Of a stretch of DNA of 64,000 bases, positions 24,210 to 33,400 are shown in pieces. The DNA is taken from contig JAXLRM010000003.1 in assembly GCA_046331095.1 (NCBI GenBank), positions 1,426,001-1,490,000 of the forward strand, given 5' to 3'. The DNA is from JAIBAC01 sp046331095 (GTDB lineage: Bacteria > Actinomycetota > Acidimicrobiia > UBA2766). The notes beneath the pieces are model-generated. The model saw nothing but the letters and a program-made list of their open reading frames with translations, had not been told where the DNA came from and made no database searches. The stretch's first letter is position 1, and each line of letters starts with the position of its first letter. The position numbers were made by a program, and so were the translations under genes.

Positions 24210-25632
24210 CCCCAACGGCCCCTACGCCGGCACGGCGACCACGCCTTCGCCCCCCATGCCACCGGGCTACGCGCCGCCCGCGCCCGCCTTCCCCGCAGGC
24301 GACGCCTCCACCGCGGCAGCGCCGCAGGCCACGACGGCGCAAGGCCCTGTGGAGCCGGCACCGCGGCTGCACCAGGACGGCGGGGGCGAGCCCGAGGCCA
24401 AGCAACGCAAGGCCCGCCCGAAGATCGGGACCTACGCGTACAAGTTGAGGACCGCTCACGGCGTGACCGTGCGCGGCAGGGTCCGCGCGGCGAGCAGCGA
24501 GCAGGCGGCCGCGATCGTGGGTCAGCCTGGCGCCGAGATCCTCAAGTTGAAGCGCCAGTCCGACCTGCTCCAGATGGAGATCGGTCCGCGCCGCATCAAG
24601 GGCGCCGAGCTCGTCATCTTCACGCGCCAACTCGCCGCGTTCGTCCGCTCGGGTGTCCCGATGATCGACGCGCTCGGCTCGATCGGTGGCGAGAACGCGA
24701 GTCGCCAGCTCCAGGACACACTGCGCGAGGTGTCGCTCGACCTCGCCGAGGGCGTGCCGCTCAGCCACGCGATCGCGCAGCACAAGTCGATCTTCCCCGT
24801 CTGGTACGGCGACCTCGTGCGTGCCGGGGAGACGACGGGCAAGCTCGACGCGGTCCTCGAATCCGCGGCCCGTTACCTCCAACGCCAGGAAGAGGCGAAG
24901 AAGAAGGTGCGCTCGGCTCTGATCTACCCCGCGGTCATCGCGATCATGGCGGTCGTCACGGTCGCCGTCCTCCTCGTGTACGTGCTGCCCAAGTTCGTCA
25001 CGTTCTTCAAGGAGTTCGACGCGGAGCTCCCCGTGCTGACCCGCGCTCTGCTGTCCACGTCGGCGTTCATGAGCACCAATTTCGTCTGGATCCTCGCCGG
25101 ACTCGCCGTAGCGGTGGTCGCCGCCGCGATCTTCGTGCGGACCCCGCCGGGACGTACGGCTTGGGACTGGCTCAAGATCAAGGTGCCGCTGCTCGGCATC
25201 GTGGTCCGCTACTCGATCATCGAACGGTTCTGCGCGACGTTGGCAACGATGGTCAGCGCCGGGGTGCCGCTCGTGACCACGTTCTCGGTCGTCATCGACG
25301 GCGCCCGCAACAAGATCTTCGAGCGTTCGCTGCGGCGGGTGCGCGACTCCATGATGATCGGCCAGGGGATGAGCGGGCCGATAGCGGCGACGGGGCTGTT
25401 CCCGCCGATCGTGCCGCAGATGATCAAGGTCGGCGAGGACACCGGGACCCTCGACGAGCAGCTCCGCATGGCCCAGGAGTTCTTCGGCGAGGAGCTCGAC
25501 TACCGCCTCCAGAAGTTCACCGCGATCTTCGAGCCGATGATGATCATCTTCATGGGTGTGATCGTGGGGTTCGTCGCGCTCGCGATCGTGTCGGCGATGT
25601 ACGGCATCTTCCAGCAGGTGAAGCTGAAGTGA
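24196..25632 (+). CDS. pilC: Type IV pilus inner-membrane platform protein (PilC/GspF)
   Basis: 478 residues. A Pro/Ala-rich N-terminal tail of about 70 residues precedes two T2SSF domains (about 110-235 and 325-450), each followed by a hydrophobic segment; three transmembrane helices are near 237-260, 295-313 and 448-470. FTRQLAAFVRSGVPMIDAL and the repeated GE(D/T)TG signature are typical. PilC couples the PilB motor to the growing pilus. The ATG lies inside pilB. Confidence 0.93.
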   Translation: MQPGDPNGPYAGTATTPSPPMPPGYAPPAPAFPAGDASTAAAPQATTAQGPVEPAPRLHQDGGGEPEAKQRKARPKIGTYAYKLRTAHGVTVRGRVRAASSEQAAAIVGQPGAEILKLKRQSDLLQMEIGPRRIKGAELVIFTRQLAAFVRSGVPMIDALGSIGGENASRQLQDTLREVSLDLAEGVPLSHAIAQHKSIFPVWYGDLVRAGETTGKLDAVLESAARYLQRQEEAKKKVRSALIYPAVIAIMAVVTVAVLLVYVLPKFVTFFKEFDAELPVLTRALLSTSAFMSTNFVWILAGLAVAVVAAAIFVRTPPGRTAWDWLKIKVPLLGIVVRYSIIERFCATLATMVSAGVPLVTTFSVVIDGARNKIFERSLRRVRDSMMIGQGMSGPIAATGLFPPIVPQMIKVGEDTGTLDEQLRMAQEFFGEELDYRLQKFTAIFEPMMIIFMGVIVGFVALAIVSAMYGIFQQVKLK

Positions 25633-26138
25633 GTTCGCGTCCGGAGCCGGCCGGCGAGTCCGGCATGACGCTGATCGAGATCATGATCGCGCTCGTGATC
25701 CTCAGCATCGTCGTCATCGGTGTGCTCGCCCTGCTCGCCACGCTCGTGCGCGCTTCGGACATCTCCAACCGCAAGACCGAGGCCGAGACGCACGTGACCA
25801 CCGCTGCCGAGTACCTGAAGTTCGTGGACTTCGACTACGGGCGCGTCGACGACTGCCAGGCGCACTACGCGAACGGACTCGCTGCGTTCGCGACGGCCAA
25901 CCCGAGCCCGGGCTTCACCCCCTCGGTCACCGTGTACCGAGCCAACAGCACGAACATCACCGCCGGCGACGAGATCACCACGCCGGCCGCGGGGGCTCCG
26001 TGCCTGGACGACTCGACGCCGGGAGTTCGTCTCTCGGTGGCTATCACCTCCGACGACGGCGCCGTGTCGCGCACCCAGGACGTCGTGTTGCGCTGCGACG
26101 TGACAGCCGCCAAGGCAGCCGGAGGCAAGTGCCTGTGA
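25629..26138 (+). CDS. Minor prepilin (PilV-like)
   Basis: 169 residues from a GTG that overlaps the pilC stop (GTGA). A short leader ends in Gly with cleavage expected before MTLIEIMIALVIL, giving the +5 Glu needed for pilin assembly. One N-terminal hydrophobic helix, then a globular part with four cysteines (DDCQ, APCLD, LRCD, GKCL) that could form two disulfides outside the cell. No prepilin peptidase gene is in the window. Confidence 0.85.
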   Translation: MSSRPEPAGESGMTLIEIMIALVILSIVVIGVLALLATLVRASDISNRKTEAETHVTTAAEYLKFVDFDYGRVDDCQAHYANGLAAFATANPSPGFTPSVTVYRANSTNITAGDEITTPAAGAPCLDDSTPGVRLSVAITSDDGAVSRTQDVVLRCDVTAAKAAGGKCL

Positions 26139-26857
26139 ACGACGACGGCGAGCACGAGCAAGGATTCACACTCATAGAGGTGATGCTCACGGTCGTCCTG
26201 CTCTCGATCGTGATGGGCGCCCTCGCGACGGCGGCAATCGTGTTCCTGCGCAACATGAACGAGACCCAATCGCGCCTGTACGTGTCGAACTCGCGATCGC
26301 TCACGTCGCGATACCTCGTCGGCGACATCCAGGCAGCCGCCGTCTACGACGCCGGTTACACCGCGGCGCCCTGGGACGGGGCCACCGGGGGGACCGTGGT
26401 CGTGCCGGCGTCGACGCCACTGCCGGCCACACCGGTCGTGGTTGCCACCCCGGCCCCGATCACGTGCGCATCGCCCCAGCCCGTCGTGACCACGTACCAC
26501 TACGACGTCTTCCCGCCCGGCCCGAGCGGCACCCCGGCATCGAAGGACCGCCCGACGCGGGTCGAGTACACCGTGGAGCCCGCACCCGGCGACGACTGCC
26601 AGCTGGTGCGGTCCAAGTCCACCGTGTCCGACGTCGGCGGCGCATACGACTGGACTTTCGTCGAGCGCAACGTCGTCGCTCACGACCTCCTCGTCGACGG
26701 CACGAACCCGATGGTCACCGTCACCAGCGACCCCCCGGGCGATCCCGGGGCACTGCGCTGGCAGGTGAAGGTTCGCCTGAAGCCGAAGACATCCGAGGAC
26801 GTGACCTACGACTACGACTTGTGGGCGAAGCGCCGAGTTGACACCATCGTGCCATGA
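26135..26857 (+). CDS. Minor prepilin (PilW-like)
   Basis: 240 residues from a GTG overlapping the previous stop (GTGA). A hydrophilic leader ends in QG with cleavage before FTLIEVMLTVVLL (Phe+1, Glu+5), followed by a single hydrophobic helix and a beta-rich head with two cysteines. The order pilV-like, pilW-like, pilX-like matches minor pilin clusters that prime pilus assembly. Confidence 0.85.
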   Translation: MNDDGEHEQGFTLIEVMLTVVLLSIVMGALATAAIVFLRNMNETQSRLYVSNSRSLTSRYLVGDIQAAAVYDAGYTAAPWDGATGGTVVVPASTPLPATPVVVATPAPITCASPQPVVTTYHYDVFPPGPSGTPASKDRPTRVEYTVEPAPGDDCQLVRSKSTVSDVGGAYDWTFVERNVVAHDLLVDGTNPMVTVTSDPPGDPGALRWQVKVRLKPKTSEDVTYDYDLWAKRRVDTIVP

Positions 26858-28800
26858 GGGTGGGTACAGGATCCGTGGAACGCAGCCGGCGCGTGCAGCG
26901 CTCGCGAGCAACCGGCCGGGGCCGGGGCGCAGAGGGATCGGCCCTGATGATCGCGCTCGTGTTCCTCGTCGTGTTCGCGATGTTGGGCGCGGTCGTCGCG
27001 GACCTCGCGTTCACCTCCCTGCGCACGGGTGAGACCGTCGGCGAGCACAGCGACACCCTCTTCGGCGCCGACGACGCGATCGAGAGGACCCAGGTCGCCG
27101 TGCAACAGGACCTCGACCCGGTATGCGAGACCGACGGACTGGTCAAGCCCTTCGCCCACGGCGGTGACAACTACCTCGTGAGGTGCACGTACCTGAAAGA
27201 GGGCGAGAATCCCCTGCCCGGCGTCCACTTCGCGATGATGCTGTTCAGCAAGGACGAGTGGGCTCTCACCAAAGTGGGGGGTCCGGCAACTTCGTTGACT
27301 GGCGACATCCGGCTGAACGTCGACAAGCCCTGCTTCCGCTTCTCGCCCGACGGGAACGTGGCCGGAATCGGCCAAGTGGCGTGCGCGAACCCGCCGGACG
27401 AGCGGTCCGCCAAGGTCGGCGCCACCACCCTGTACAACGCGGTCGGGCCGATCCGGTTCCGCGCGAACTCCGAGGGCACTCCCGGCAGGATCGACATCCG
27501 CAAGAGCGACTGCAGCGGCTCCGCGTGGGTGCCGAACCCCGTGGACATGACGTCGGCGTCGCTGTGGGCGGGGGGTGGGCCGCACCTGCAGAATGCCGCC
27601 AACGACGGCTCCGGTCCCTACACGTCGTTCACCGCTGCGAACTGGACGTGCCACACCGACGACCTCGTGGCGTCGGACCCGGACTACCCGCTCCCCGAGG
27701 GGGTGACCTCGGGGACTCTGCCCACCGCCGACCCTGCGGGCAGACTCGAGGACTGTTGGGACTCCGGCACGAACATCCTCAACCAGGTCACCTTCAACAC
27801 TCCGCTCGTGTTCAAGGCCCGCTACAACTGCGTACGCCACTTCACACCGGGGCGCTACACCACGAACCCCAAGCTCGACCTGACGATGCCCGCTTGGGCC
27901 GGCTACAACGGTGCCACCACGGGGGTGCGCGCCAACCTCTTCGACCCCGGCGTCTACTGGTTCGACGCCGGCGGCACGCCTGATCCGGCGGAGCCGTGGT
28001 TTCCCGAACCGGGAACGAACTTCAATGTCGAAGACCAGTACCACGACGCCCCGGTCGTCATGGGCACCGCCGACCCGCGCATCCGCAACCGCGCCTTGCC
28101 ACCCGACCCTCCGATCCCCCCGTGGACGAATTCCGGCGTCGTGGCCAACATCCCGATCGAGCAACGCTGCCTCAAGGGCGAGCCCGGCGTCGAGATGGTG
28201 TTCAACCCTGGTTACGGGATGGTGGTCAACCTGGTGCTTGGCGGCGCCGGTTTCCCGTCGGCGCAGGTGACTGCGTGCCAGCTGCGACCGGGCCAGGTAC
28301 CGGGTGGCCAGCCCGGCATCGTGCTGTACCAGAGGAAGTACGACACGGCCCTGTGGAACACCGGCTTCGGGAACTGGCCGGAGTTCAAGCCGACTCCGTG
28401 GCCGCAGCACCCGGCGTTCAGCACCTTCGCCCTGTTCAACTCCGCCGACAACGTGAGCTCGGGTGGACTCGTGATGGACGGTTTCATCTACGCCCCCCAC
28501 GGGATCATCAAGACCGCGGTCGGGCTCGTGTCGACATCGGGCACGCAGATCGCGTCGGGGATCATCGCGTTCGCGCTCCAGCTCAAGGCGGTCGGCACGG
28601 GCGGCCAGATGGTCGCGAACGAGCAGCCCCGCTTCACCGGCAAGTACCTCGTCGAGATCTGGAACTGCCGCGACGTCACCGATGCCACGGCATGCGGGAT
28701 CGACTCGAGGACACCCGACGCCCGCGGGCTCGTCGACGCTGCCATCCCCGGCGGCACGGGCCCCCGCCCGATCCGCTTCGACCGCTGGCTCCCCAACTGA
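26854..28800 (+). CDS. Large PilX-like pilus protein with an extended extracellular part
   Basis: 648 residues, overlapping the previous gene by four bases (ATGA). After a basic leader of about 28 residues comes GSALMIALVFLVVFAMLGAV, the PilX N-terminal pattern that lacks the +5 Glu. The remaining 600 residues are rich in Gly, Pro, aromatic residues and about 14 cysteines, with no match I recognise. PilX proteins are normally under 250 residues, so this is at least twice the usual size and may be a tip adhesin carried by the minor pilin complex; that role is inference. Confidence 0.75.
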   Translation: MRVGTGSVERSRRVQRSRATGRGRGAEGSALMIALVFLVVFAMLGAVVADLAFTSLRTGETVGEHSDTLFGADDAIERTQVAVQQDLDPVCETDGLVKPFAHGGDNYLVRCTYLKEGENPLPGVHFAMMLFSKDEWALTKVGGPATSLTGDIRLNVDKPCFRFSPDGNVAGIGQVACANPPDERSAKVGATTLYNAVGPIRFRANSEGTPGRIDIRKSDCSGSAWVPNPVDMTSASLWAGGGPHLQNAANDGSGPYTSFTAANWTCHTDDLVASDPDYPLPEGVTSGTLPTADPAGRLEDCWDSGTNILNQVTFNTPLVFKARYNCVRHFTPGRYTTNPKLDLTMPAWAGYNGATTGVRANLFDPGVYWFDAGGTPDPAEPWFPEPGTNFNVEDQYHDAPVVMGTADPRIRNRALPPDPPIPPWTNSGVVANIPIEQRCLKGEPGVEMVFNPGYGMVVNLVLGGAGFPSAQVTACQLRPGQVPGGQPGIVLYQRKYDTALWNTGFGNWPEFKPTPWPQHPAFSTFALFNSADNVSSGGLVMDGFIYAPHGIIKTAVGLVSTSGTQIASGIIAFALQLKAVGTGGQMVANEQPRFTGKYLVEIWNCRDVTDATACGIDSRTPDARGLVDAAIPGGTGPRPIRFDRWLPN

Positions 28801-28828
28801 CGTTCCGAGCCCCCGGCAAACCCCGTTC

Positions 28829-28868
28829 TGGGCGCGCCTGCCCTATCCACGTGGGGTCAGCGCGCCCA
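28829..28868. repeat. 40 bp hairpin repeat (family C), copy 1
   Basis: TGGGCGCGC at 28829-28837 and GCGCGCCCA at 28860-28868 form 9 bp perfect inverted arms. The unit and its flanks (CCCGTTC before it, then AGTCG) match the copy at 58372-58411, 29.5 kb away. It lies in the 224-base gap between the PilX-like gene and the major pilin gene, where it could reduce read-through or stabilise the pilin mRNA. Confidence 0.75.
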
Positions 28869-29024
28869 AGTCGACTTTGGGCCGGGTAAGCATCGCCCAA
28901 GTGCTCACCACCAGGGCGGGCTGAATGGCAGGAATTGGGCACCACGTGTAGAAATTCCGTCGTAGTTGGTGGTGGGCGGAGTGGCCCGAGGCCGATGTCA
29001 ACCCAACTGGGGGAGAACCAAGAG

Positions 29025-29450
29025 ATGAAGAAGCAGTTCGAGCGGCTTCACGCCGCGCGGGTGGGAAAGGGTGAAGGCGGATTCACCCTCATCGAACTCC
29101 TGATCGTGATCGTGATCCTGGGCATCCTCGCCGCCGTGGTGGTCTTCTCGGTGAGCGGTATCACGAACTCGGGGGCGGAGGGCGCCTGCAAGACTGACGT
29201 CAAGTCGGTCGAGGTTGCTCTTGAGGCATATCGCGCCCAGCTCGGCGCTTACCCGGCCAACGCTCAGGCAGACTTGACGACTGATGGCTCGGCGGCTACT
29301 CCCGTGACGCAACTGCAGTTGATCAACGCGTGGCCAGGCCAGCCCGGCCACTACACCATCGCCGTGCCAGCCAACACCAACACCATAAACGTGACCGACC
29401 AGGCTGGTGTCACTGTCGCGGGCGTGAACGGCTGCGACACGGTCACCTGA
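29025..29450 (+). CDS. pilA: Major type IV pilin
   Basis: 141 residues from ATG 29025 with GGGAGA upstream. An 18-24 residue basic leader ends in Gly-Gly, and the mature protein begins FTLIELLIVIVILGILAA, the strongest type IVa pilin signature in the locus, with Glu+5. The C-terminal head is small, with two cysteines (about residues 55 and 137) placed to form the usual disulfide. A separate 5' gap with a hairpin repeat suggests its own promoter, as expected for a protein needed in bulk. Confidence 0.92.
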   Translation: MKKQFERLHAARVGKGEGGFTLIELLIVIVILGILAAVVVFSVSGITNSGAEGACKTDVKSVEVALEAYRAQLGAYPANAQADLTTDGSAATPVTQLQLINAWPGQPGHYTIAVPANTNTINVTDQAGVTVAGVNGCDTVT

Positions 29451-29475
29451 TCCAGGCTTCTTCCTGACTATCCCG

Positions 29476-29499
29476 GGACCCCGGCTTCGGCCGGGGTCC
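29476..29499. terminator. Hairpin terminator with TTCG loop between pilA and pilT
   Basis: GGACCCCGGC-TTCG-GCCGGGGTCC (29476-29499) is a perfect 10 bp stem closed by an extra-stable TTCG tetraloop, 26 bases after pilA and just before the end of convergent pilT (29506). It can act in both directions. There is no clear T-run, which is common in GC-rich actinobacteria. Confidence 0.8.
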
Positions 29500-29505
29500 G
29501 GCGCG

Positions 29506-30516
29506 TCAAGGGCCGAGCACGGCTCGTTCGGATTCCTCGAGGGTGACCATGCCCTCGGCCTTGCTCGCCCGGATGACGTTGCCGATCTGGTTCGTCTTGC
29601 CCTCGCGGATCAGGTTGCGGACGGGGTTGGTCGCCAAGAGCACCTCGAACGCCGCCACGCGACCGCCGCCGCGGCGCGCGTGCAGGCGCTGGTGAACCAC
29701 CGCCAGTAGCGCAGAGCTCAGCTGGGCACGCACCTGGTTCTGGTGGTCGCCGCCGAACGCGTCGATGATGCGGTCCACGGCCTGGGGGGCGTCGTTGGTG
29801 TGAAGCGTCGCGAACACGAGGTGGCCGGTCTCGGCGATCGTTAGCGCGGACGAGATCGACTCGAGGTCGCGCATCTCACCGACGAGGACGACGTCGGGAT
29901 CCTCGCGCAGCACCGACCGGAGCGCCGTGTGGAAGTCGGGGGTGTCGGTGCCGATCTCGCGCTGGTCGACGACGGCGTGCTTGTGCGTGAAGACGTACTC
30001 GATCGGGTCCTCGAGGGTGATCACGTGGCACGCCCGCGTCTGGTTGATCCGCTCGATCAGCGACGCGATCGTCGTCGACTTGCCCGACCCGGTGGGTCCC
30101 GTGAGGATCACGAGTCCGGTGCTCCGTTCGGTCAAGGCCACCACCGCGGCCGGAACGCCGAGCTGCTCCGGCGAAGGGACCACGGCAGGCAGGTGCCGCA
30201 GCGCGACGGCGAGGTGACCCCGCTGACGGAAGGCGTTCCCGCGAAAGCGCGCGCGGCCGGTCCAGTCGAACGCGAAGTCCGCCGAATTGTGCGCGTCGAG
30301 TTGAGCGCGATGGTCCTCGCCGAGGAGGGCGTCGACGCAGGTGTCCAGCTCGCTGTCGGTCAGCGGCTCGGACCGCATCGGCTGCAGGCTCCCGTCAACG
30401 CGGCCGCGGGGTGGGGTGCCGACGGAGAGGATGAGGTCGGAGCCGCCCATGGCGACGAGGCGGTCCAGCAGCCACTCGATCAGCGTGACCGCCGTCTGGG
30501 TCTGGTAGGCCTCCAT
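29506..30516 (-). CDS. pilT: Twitching motility/pilus retraction ATPase (PilT)
   Basis: 336 residues from the ATG at 30514-30516. Walker A GPTGSGKST, Asp box TLEDPIEYVF, Walker B VLVGEMRD and His box ETGHLVFATLHTNDA are intact; AIRE-like motifs near the C-terminus are replaced by LIREGKTNQIGNVIRASKAEGM, the PilT region that couples to retraction. PilT depolymerises the pilus, so these pili probably retract and may give surface motility. It is convergent with pilA and divergent from the DUF35 gene. Confidence 0.93.
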   Translation of the reverse strand: MEAYQTQTAVTLIEWLLDRLVAMGGSDLILSVGTPPRGRVDGSLQPMRSEPLTDSELDTCVDALLGEDHRAQLDAHNSADFAFDWTGRARFRGNAFRQRGHLAVALRHLPAVVPSPEQLGVPAAVVALTERSTGLVILTGPTGSGKSTTIASLIERINQTRACHVITLEDPIEYVFTHKHAVVDQREIGTDTPDFHTALRSVLREDPDVVLVGEMRDLESISSALTIAETGHLVFATLHTNDAPQAVDRIIDAFGGDHQNQVRAQLSSALLAVVHQRLHARRGGGRVAAFEVLLATNPVRNLIREGKTNQIGNVIRASKAEGMVTLEESERAVLGP

Positions 30517-30669
30517 CACCCTTCCCGAGGCTCGCGGGCCGACGCTCAACGGTACACGGGTGCCGCCGCCGCCCGGACGACGCCAGGACCTGATGCCGCG
30601 GCAGCGGCAGGAGCGCCTCCGATATGCTCCCGCCGCCGCCGTTGCGAGACCCGAGCGAGGGGGAGTCCG

Positions 30670-31068
30670 TTGGGGGGACGAATACCGATCGTCGACTACC
30701 TGGTCATCGACGACGGGGATCCGTACCTGTGCGCGCACGAATGCGAGGCCTGCGGTGCGCTGTACTTCGACAGGCGCAACGGGTGCGGGCGCTGCGGTGG
30801 CCGCAGCTTCGGTAGCCGCCGCCTCTCCGGCACCGGCGTCGTGCGCAGCTTCACGATCGTGTCGCGCACGGCCAAGGGGGTGCCGGGCCCGTTCGTGTCC
30901 TCGATCGTCGACCTCGACGGCGGTGGTCGGGTCAAGGCCAACGTCGTCAACTGCGACCCCACCCCGGCGGCCGTCCGCACCGGGATGCAGGTCCGCCTCA
31001 CAACCTTCGGCGTGGGGACCGACACCGAGGGCACCGAGGCCGTGTGCTTCGGTTTCGAGCCGGCCTGA
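30670..31068 (+). CDS. DUF35 OB-fold protein with zinc ribbon, thiolase partner
   Basis: 132 residues from a TTG behind CGAGGGGGAG. An N-terminal rubredoxin-like zinc ribbon (CEACG and CGRCG, about residues 23-44) is followed by an OB fold (GTGVVRSFTIVSRTAKGVPGPF). DUF35 proteins sit beside thiolase-superfamily enzymes and form complexes that channel acyl-CoA. Here it is 31 bases before a thiolase gene and certainly in one operon with it. Confidence 0.88.
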   Translation: MGGRIPIVDYLVIDDGDPYLCAHECEACGALYFDRRNGCGRCGGRSFGSRRLSGTGVVRSFTIVSRTAKGVPGPFVSSIVDLDGGGRVKANVVNCDPTPAAVRTGMQVRLTTFGVGTDTEGTEAVCFGFEPA

Positions 31069-31099
31069 GGACCACCTCCATGATGCGAGAGGAGAGGAC

Positions 31100-32305
31100 A
31101 TGAGCCAGGACGTGTGGGTACTCGGCGTCTCGATGACGCCGTTCCGCCGCTACAGGGACCGCGACCTCACCGATCTCGGCGCCGAAGCTGCCTTCGACGC
31201 CCTCGACGACGCCGCCGTCACGATCCAGGACGTCGACGTGCTCGCCGTCGGCAACCTCGGCGAAGCCGGTGCCATGGTCGGCCAGCGCATCCAGAAGCAG
31301 ATCGGCCAGACGGGGATCCCCACCTACAACGTGGCCAACGCGTGTGCGACGGGTGCCACCGCGCTGCGCACGGCGATCCTCGCGGTCAAGGCGGGCGAGG
31401 CCGACGTCGGGCTCGCGATCGGCTGCGAGCAGATGGGCAAGATGGGCCAGCTCGGCGCGGCCGGCAAGGCGCGCAGCGACCGCGACGTGTGGGAGCCGTC
31501 GGGCCGCTACGGATCGGTGATGGGTGTCGAGGGCCGCCTCGGCACGGCGATGATGCCGGGCACCTTCGCCCAGGCCGGCATGGAGTACGCCTACGAGAAC
31601 GACGGCGTCGGCTTCGAGCAGTTCGCCAAGGTCGCCCAGAAGAACCACGCCAACTCGGTGCTCAACCCGTTGGCGCAGTACCGCGACGAGTACACCCTCG
31701 ACGAGGTCATGGCGGCGGAGATGATCGCGTACCCCAACACGCTGCTGATGTGCTGCCCGACCGGCGACGGCGCCGCGGCCGCGGTCGTGGTGGGCGCGGA
31801 CCGACTCGCAGCACTGTCGCCCGAGCAGCGACGCCGTGCGGTGAAGATCTCGGCGTCGGTGCTCACCTCGGACCCGTGGTCCGAGGGCGACGGTGCCCTC
31901 GCCGACGTCAACACACTCACCCGCGCGGCTGCCGAGAAGGCGTACGAGGCGTCGGGGGTCTCACCCCAGGATCTCGACCTCGTGGAGCTGCACGACTGCT
32001 TCGCCACCGCTGAGCTGCTCCACTACGACAACCTGATCTTGTGCGAGCGCGGTGGGGCGGGCGAGTTCATCGACCGCGGTGGGCCCTACCGGGACGGCGA
32101 CACCCCCGTGAACGTGAGCGGCGGCCTGATCAGCAAGGGCCACCCCCTCGGCGCCACCGGGATCGCCAACGTGTTCGAGGTCGCTACGCACCTGCGCGGG
32201 GAGGCCGGCGACCGCCAGATCGCCGACGCCAAGGTCGGCATGACCCACGTCATCGGGCTCGGCTCCGCCTGCGCCATCCACGTCCTCGAGCGCGCTGCCC
32301 ATTAG
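31100..32305 (+). CDS. Thiolase-superfamily acetyl-CoA acetyltransferase (SCP-x type)
   Basis: 401 residues, RBS GAGAGGAG. The nucleophilic Cys is in NVANACATGATALRTA (about residue 85), and HDCFATAELLHYDNL and GGLISKGHPLGATG supply the two active-site histidines. The C-terminal CxG Cys of degradative thiolases is not in its usual form (GSACAIH). The style is that of SCP-x/lipid-transfer thiolases that work with DUF35 partners, for instance in sterol or branched fatty acid side-chain breakdown. Retention of Cys85 argues against the Ltp2 retro-aldolase branch. Confidence 0.85.
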   Translation: MSQDVWVLGVSMTPFRRYRDRDLTDLGAEAAFDALDDAAVTIQDVDVLAVGNLGEAGAMVGQRIQKQIGQTGIPTYNVANACATGATALRTAILAVKAGEADVGLAIGCEQMGKMGQLGAAGKARSDRDVWEPSGRYGSVMGVEGRLGTAMMPGTFAQAGMEYAYENDGVGFEQFAKVAQKNHANSVLNPLAQYRDEYTLDEVMAAEMIAYPNTLLMCCPTGDGAAAAVVVGADRLAALSPEQRRRAVKISASVLTSDPWSEGDGALADVNTLTRAAAEKAYEASGVSPQDLDLVELHDCFATAELLHYDNLILCERGGAGEFIDRGGPYRDGDTPVNVSGGLISKGHPLGATGIANVFEVATHLRGEAGDRQIADAKVGMTHVIGLGSACAIHVLERAAH

Positions 32306-32432
32306 CAAAGGCGCTCGGCGCATCCTCCTACGGACCATGCGGACCACGCACCGTGACCACGGACGTCCAGGGAGGAAGCACCTCGGCCTGCCATCCGCAA
32401 AGGCGCTCGGCGCATCCTCCTACGGACCACGC
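32306..32432. repeat. Direct repeat plus copy of a dispersed element (family D), copy 1
   Basis: CAAAGGCGCTCGGCGCATCC and the bases that follow appear twice (32306-32338 and 32398-32430), 92 bases apart. The stretch between them (GGACGTCC...AGGAAGCACCTCGGCC...CCATCC) is found again at 62667-62757 behind the same GGCGCTCGGCG start, so an element of about 90 bp is present at two sites 30 kb apart. It lies between the convergent thiolase and EamA genes. Confidence 0.75.
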
Positions 32433-32446
32433 GGACCCGCGGAGCC

Positions 32447-33400
32447 TTACGGCGCCCGGCTGCGGCTGGCGAGCCAGGCGCCCGCTATGACGAGGCCGCA
32501 GCCCACCACCGAAATCGCATGCACCGGCTCGCCGTGCACCACGACACCGAGGGTGAGCGCGACCACGGGAACGAAGTAGATGCCGATCGAGCCGCGGTCG
32601 GCTCCGACGCGGCCGACGAGGGAGACCATCGCCACGAACGCGACCCCGCTCCCGAGCACGCCGAGGGGCACCATCGCGAGGAGACTCGCCGGCGTGAAGG
32701 TCGACCCGCCCACGGCCCAGATCGCCCCGGGCAGCGACACGACCAGCGCGACGAGCTGGCCCCGTAACACGACCGGCAGCGTCCCGAACTCCTGCTGCAG
32801 AGGCGCCGCGATCGTGGCGCCGACCGCGTAGCAGATCACGGCGACGACGATCAGAGCCACACCCAGCGGGCTCGCGTCGGCGCCGACCAGTTCGGGCAAC
32901 GAGATGCAGACGATCCCCGCGAAGCCCACCGCGATCCCGATCGCCTGCGACCGGGCCGGCCGGTGCCGCGCGATCACCGCCACGACCACGGCGGCCGCCA
33001 CCGGCATCGCTCCGTTGATCATCCCCGCCACCGACGACGCCACCCACTGCTCGGCGATCGGGAACAACAGGAACGGCACGGCCATCCAGATCACCCCGAG
33101 AGCGGCGACGCGCGGCCAGGCGCTGCGCGGCACCGCCACACGCGCCCCGGGCAGGACCGCGAGCGTCAGCGCACCGAGTGCGATGCGCAGGAACACGACG
33201 AGGCCGGGCCGCAGGCCCTCGATGGCGATCGCGATGAACAGGAACGACGACCCCCAGATCGCGGCGACGAGCGCGACGAGGCCCCACTCCGAAGCTCCGA
33301 AGGCGCCCCTGTGCGAGCCGAGGGCACCATGCGGACGCACACGCCCGGTCGCGGAACCGGGCTCGGGGCCGTGGTTGCCCTCACCGGGAGGAGCGGTCAC
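32447..33400 (-). CDS. EamA/DMT-family transporter
   Basis: 317 residues from a GTG overlapping the stop of the fused Etf gene (GTGA). About 10 transmembrane helices in two EamA repeats (about 38-165 and 175-312), beginning WGLVALVAAIWGSSFLFI, with a hydrophilic N-terminal tail of about 35 residues. Proteins of this group export amino acids or other small metabolites or import nucleotide sugars; the substrate cannot be read here. Confidence 0.85.
   Translation of the reverse strand: MTAPPGEGNHGPEPGSATGRVRPHGALGSHRGAFGASEWGLVALVAAIWGSSFLFIAIAIEGLRPGLVVFLRIALGALTLAVLPGARVAVPRSAWPRVAALGVIWMAVPFLLFPIAEQWVASSVAGMINGAMPVAAAVVVAVIARHRPARSQAIGIAVGFAGIVCISLPELVGADASPLGVALIVVAVICYAVGATIAAPLQQEFGTLPVVLRGQLVALVVSLPGAIWAVGGSTFTPASLLAMVPLGVLGSGVAFVAMVSLVGRVGADRGSIGIYFVPVVALTLGVVVHGEPVHAISVVGCGLVIAGAWLASRSRAP

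Noticed and set aside
26812..28500. Long minus-strand frame opposite the PilX-like gene
   Set aside because: Shadow of the real gene, which has the pilin-type N-terminus and operon overlap; the antisense product has no recognisable feature.
31100..32305. Ltp2-type steroid retro-aldolase
   Set aside because: The nucleophilic Cys of thiolases is kept (NACATG), whereas retro-aldolases of this group lack it.
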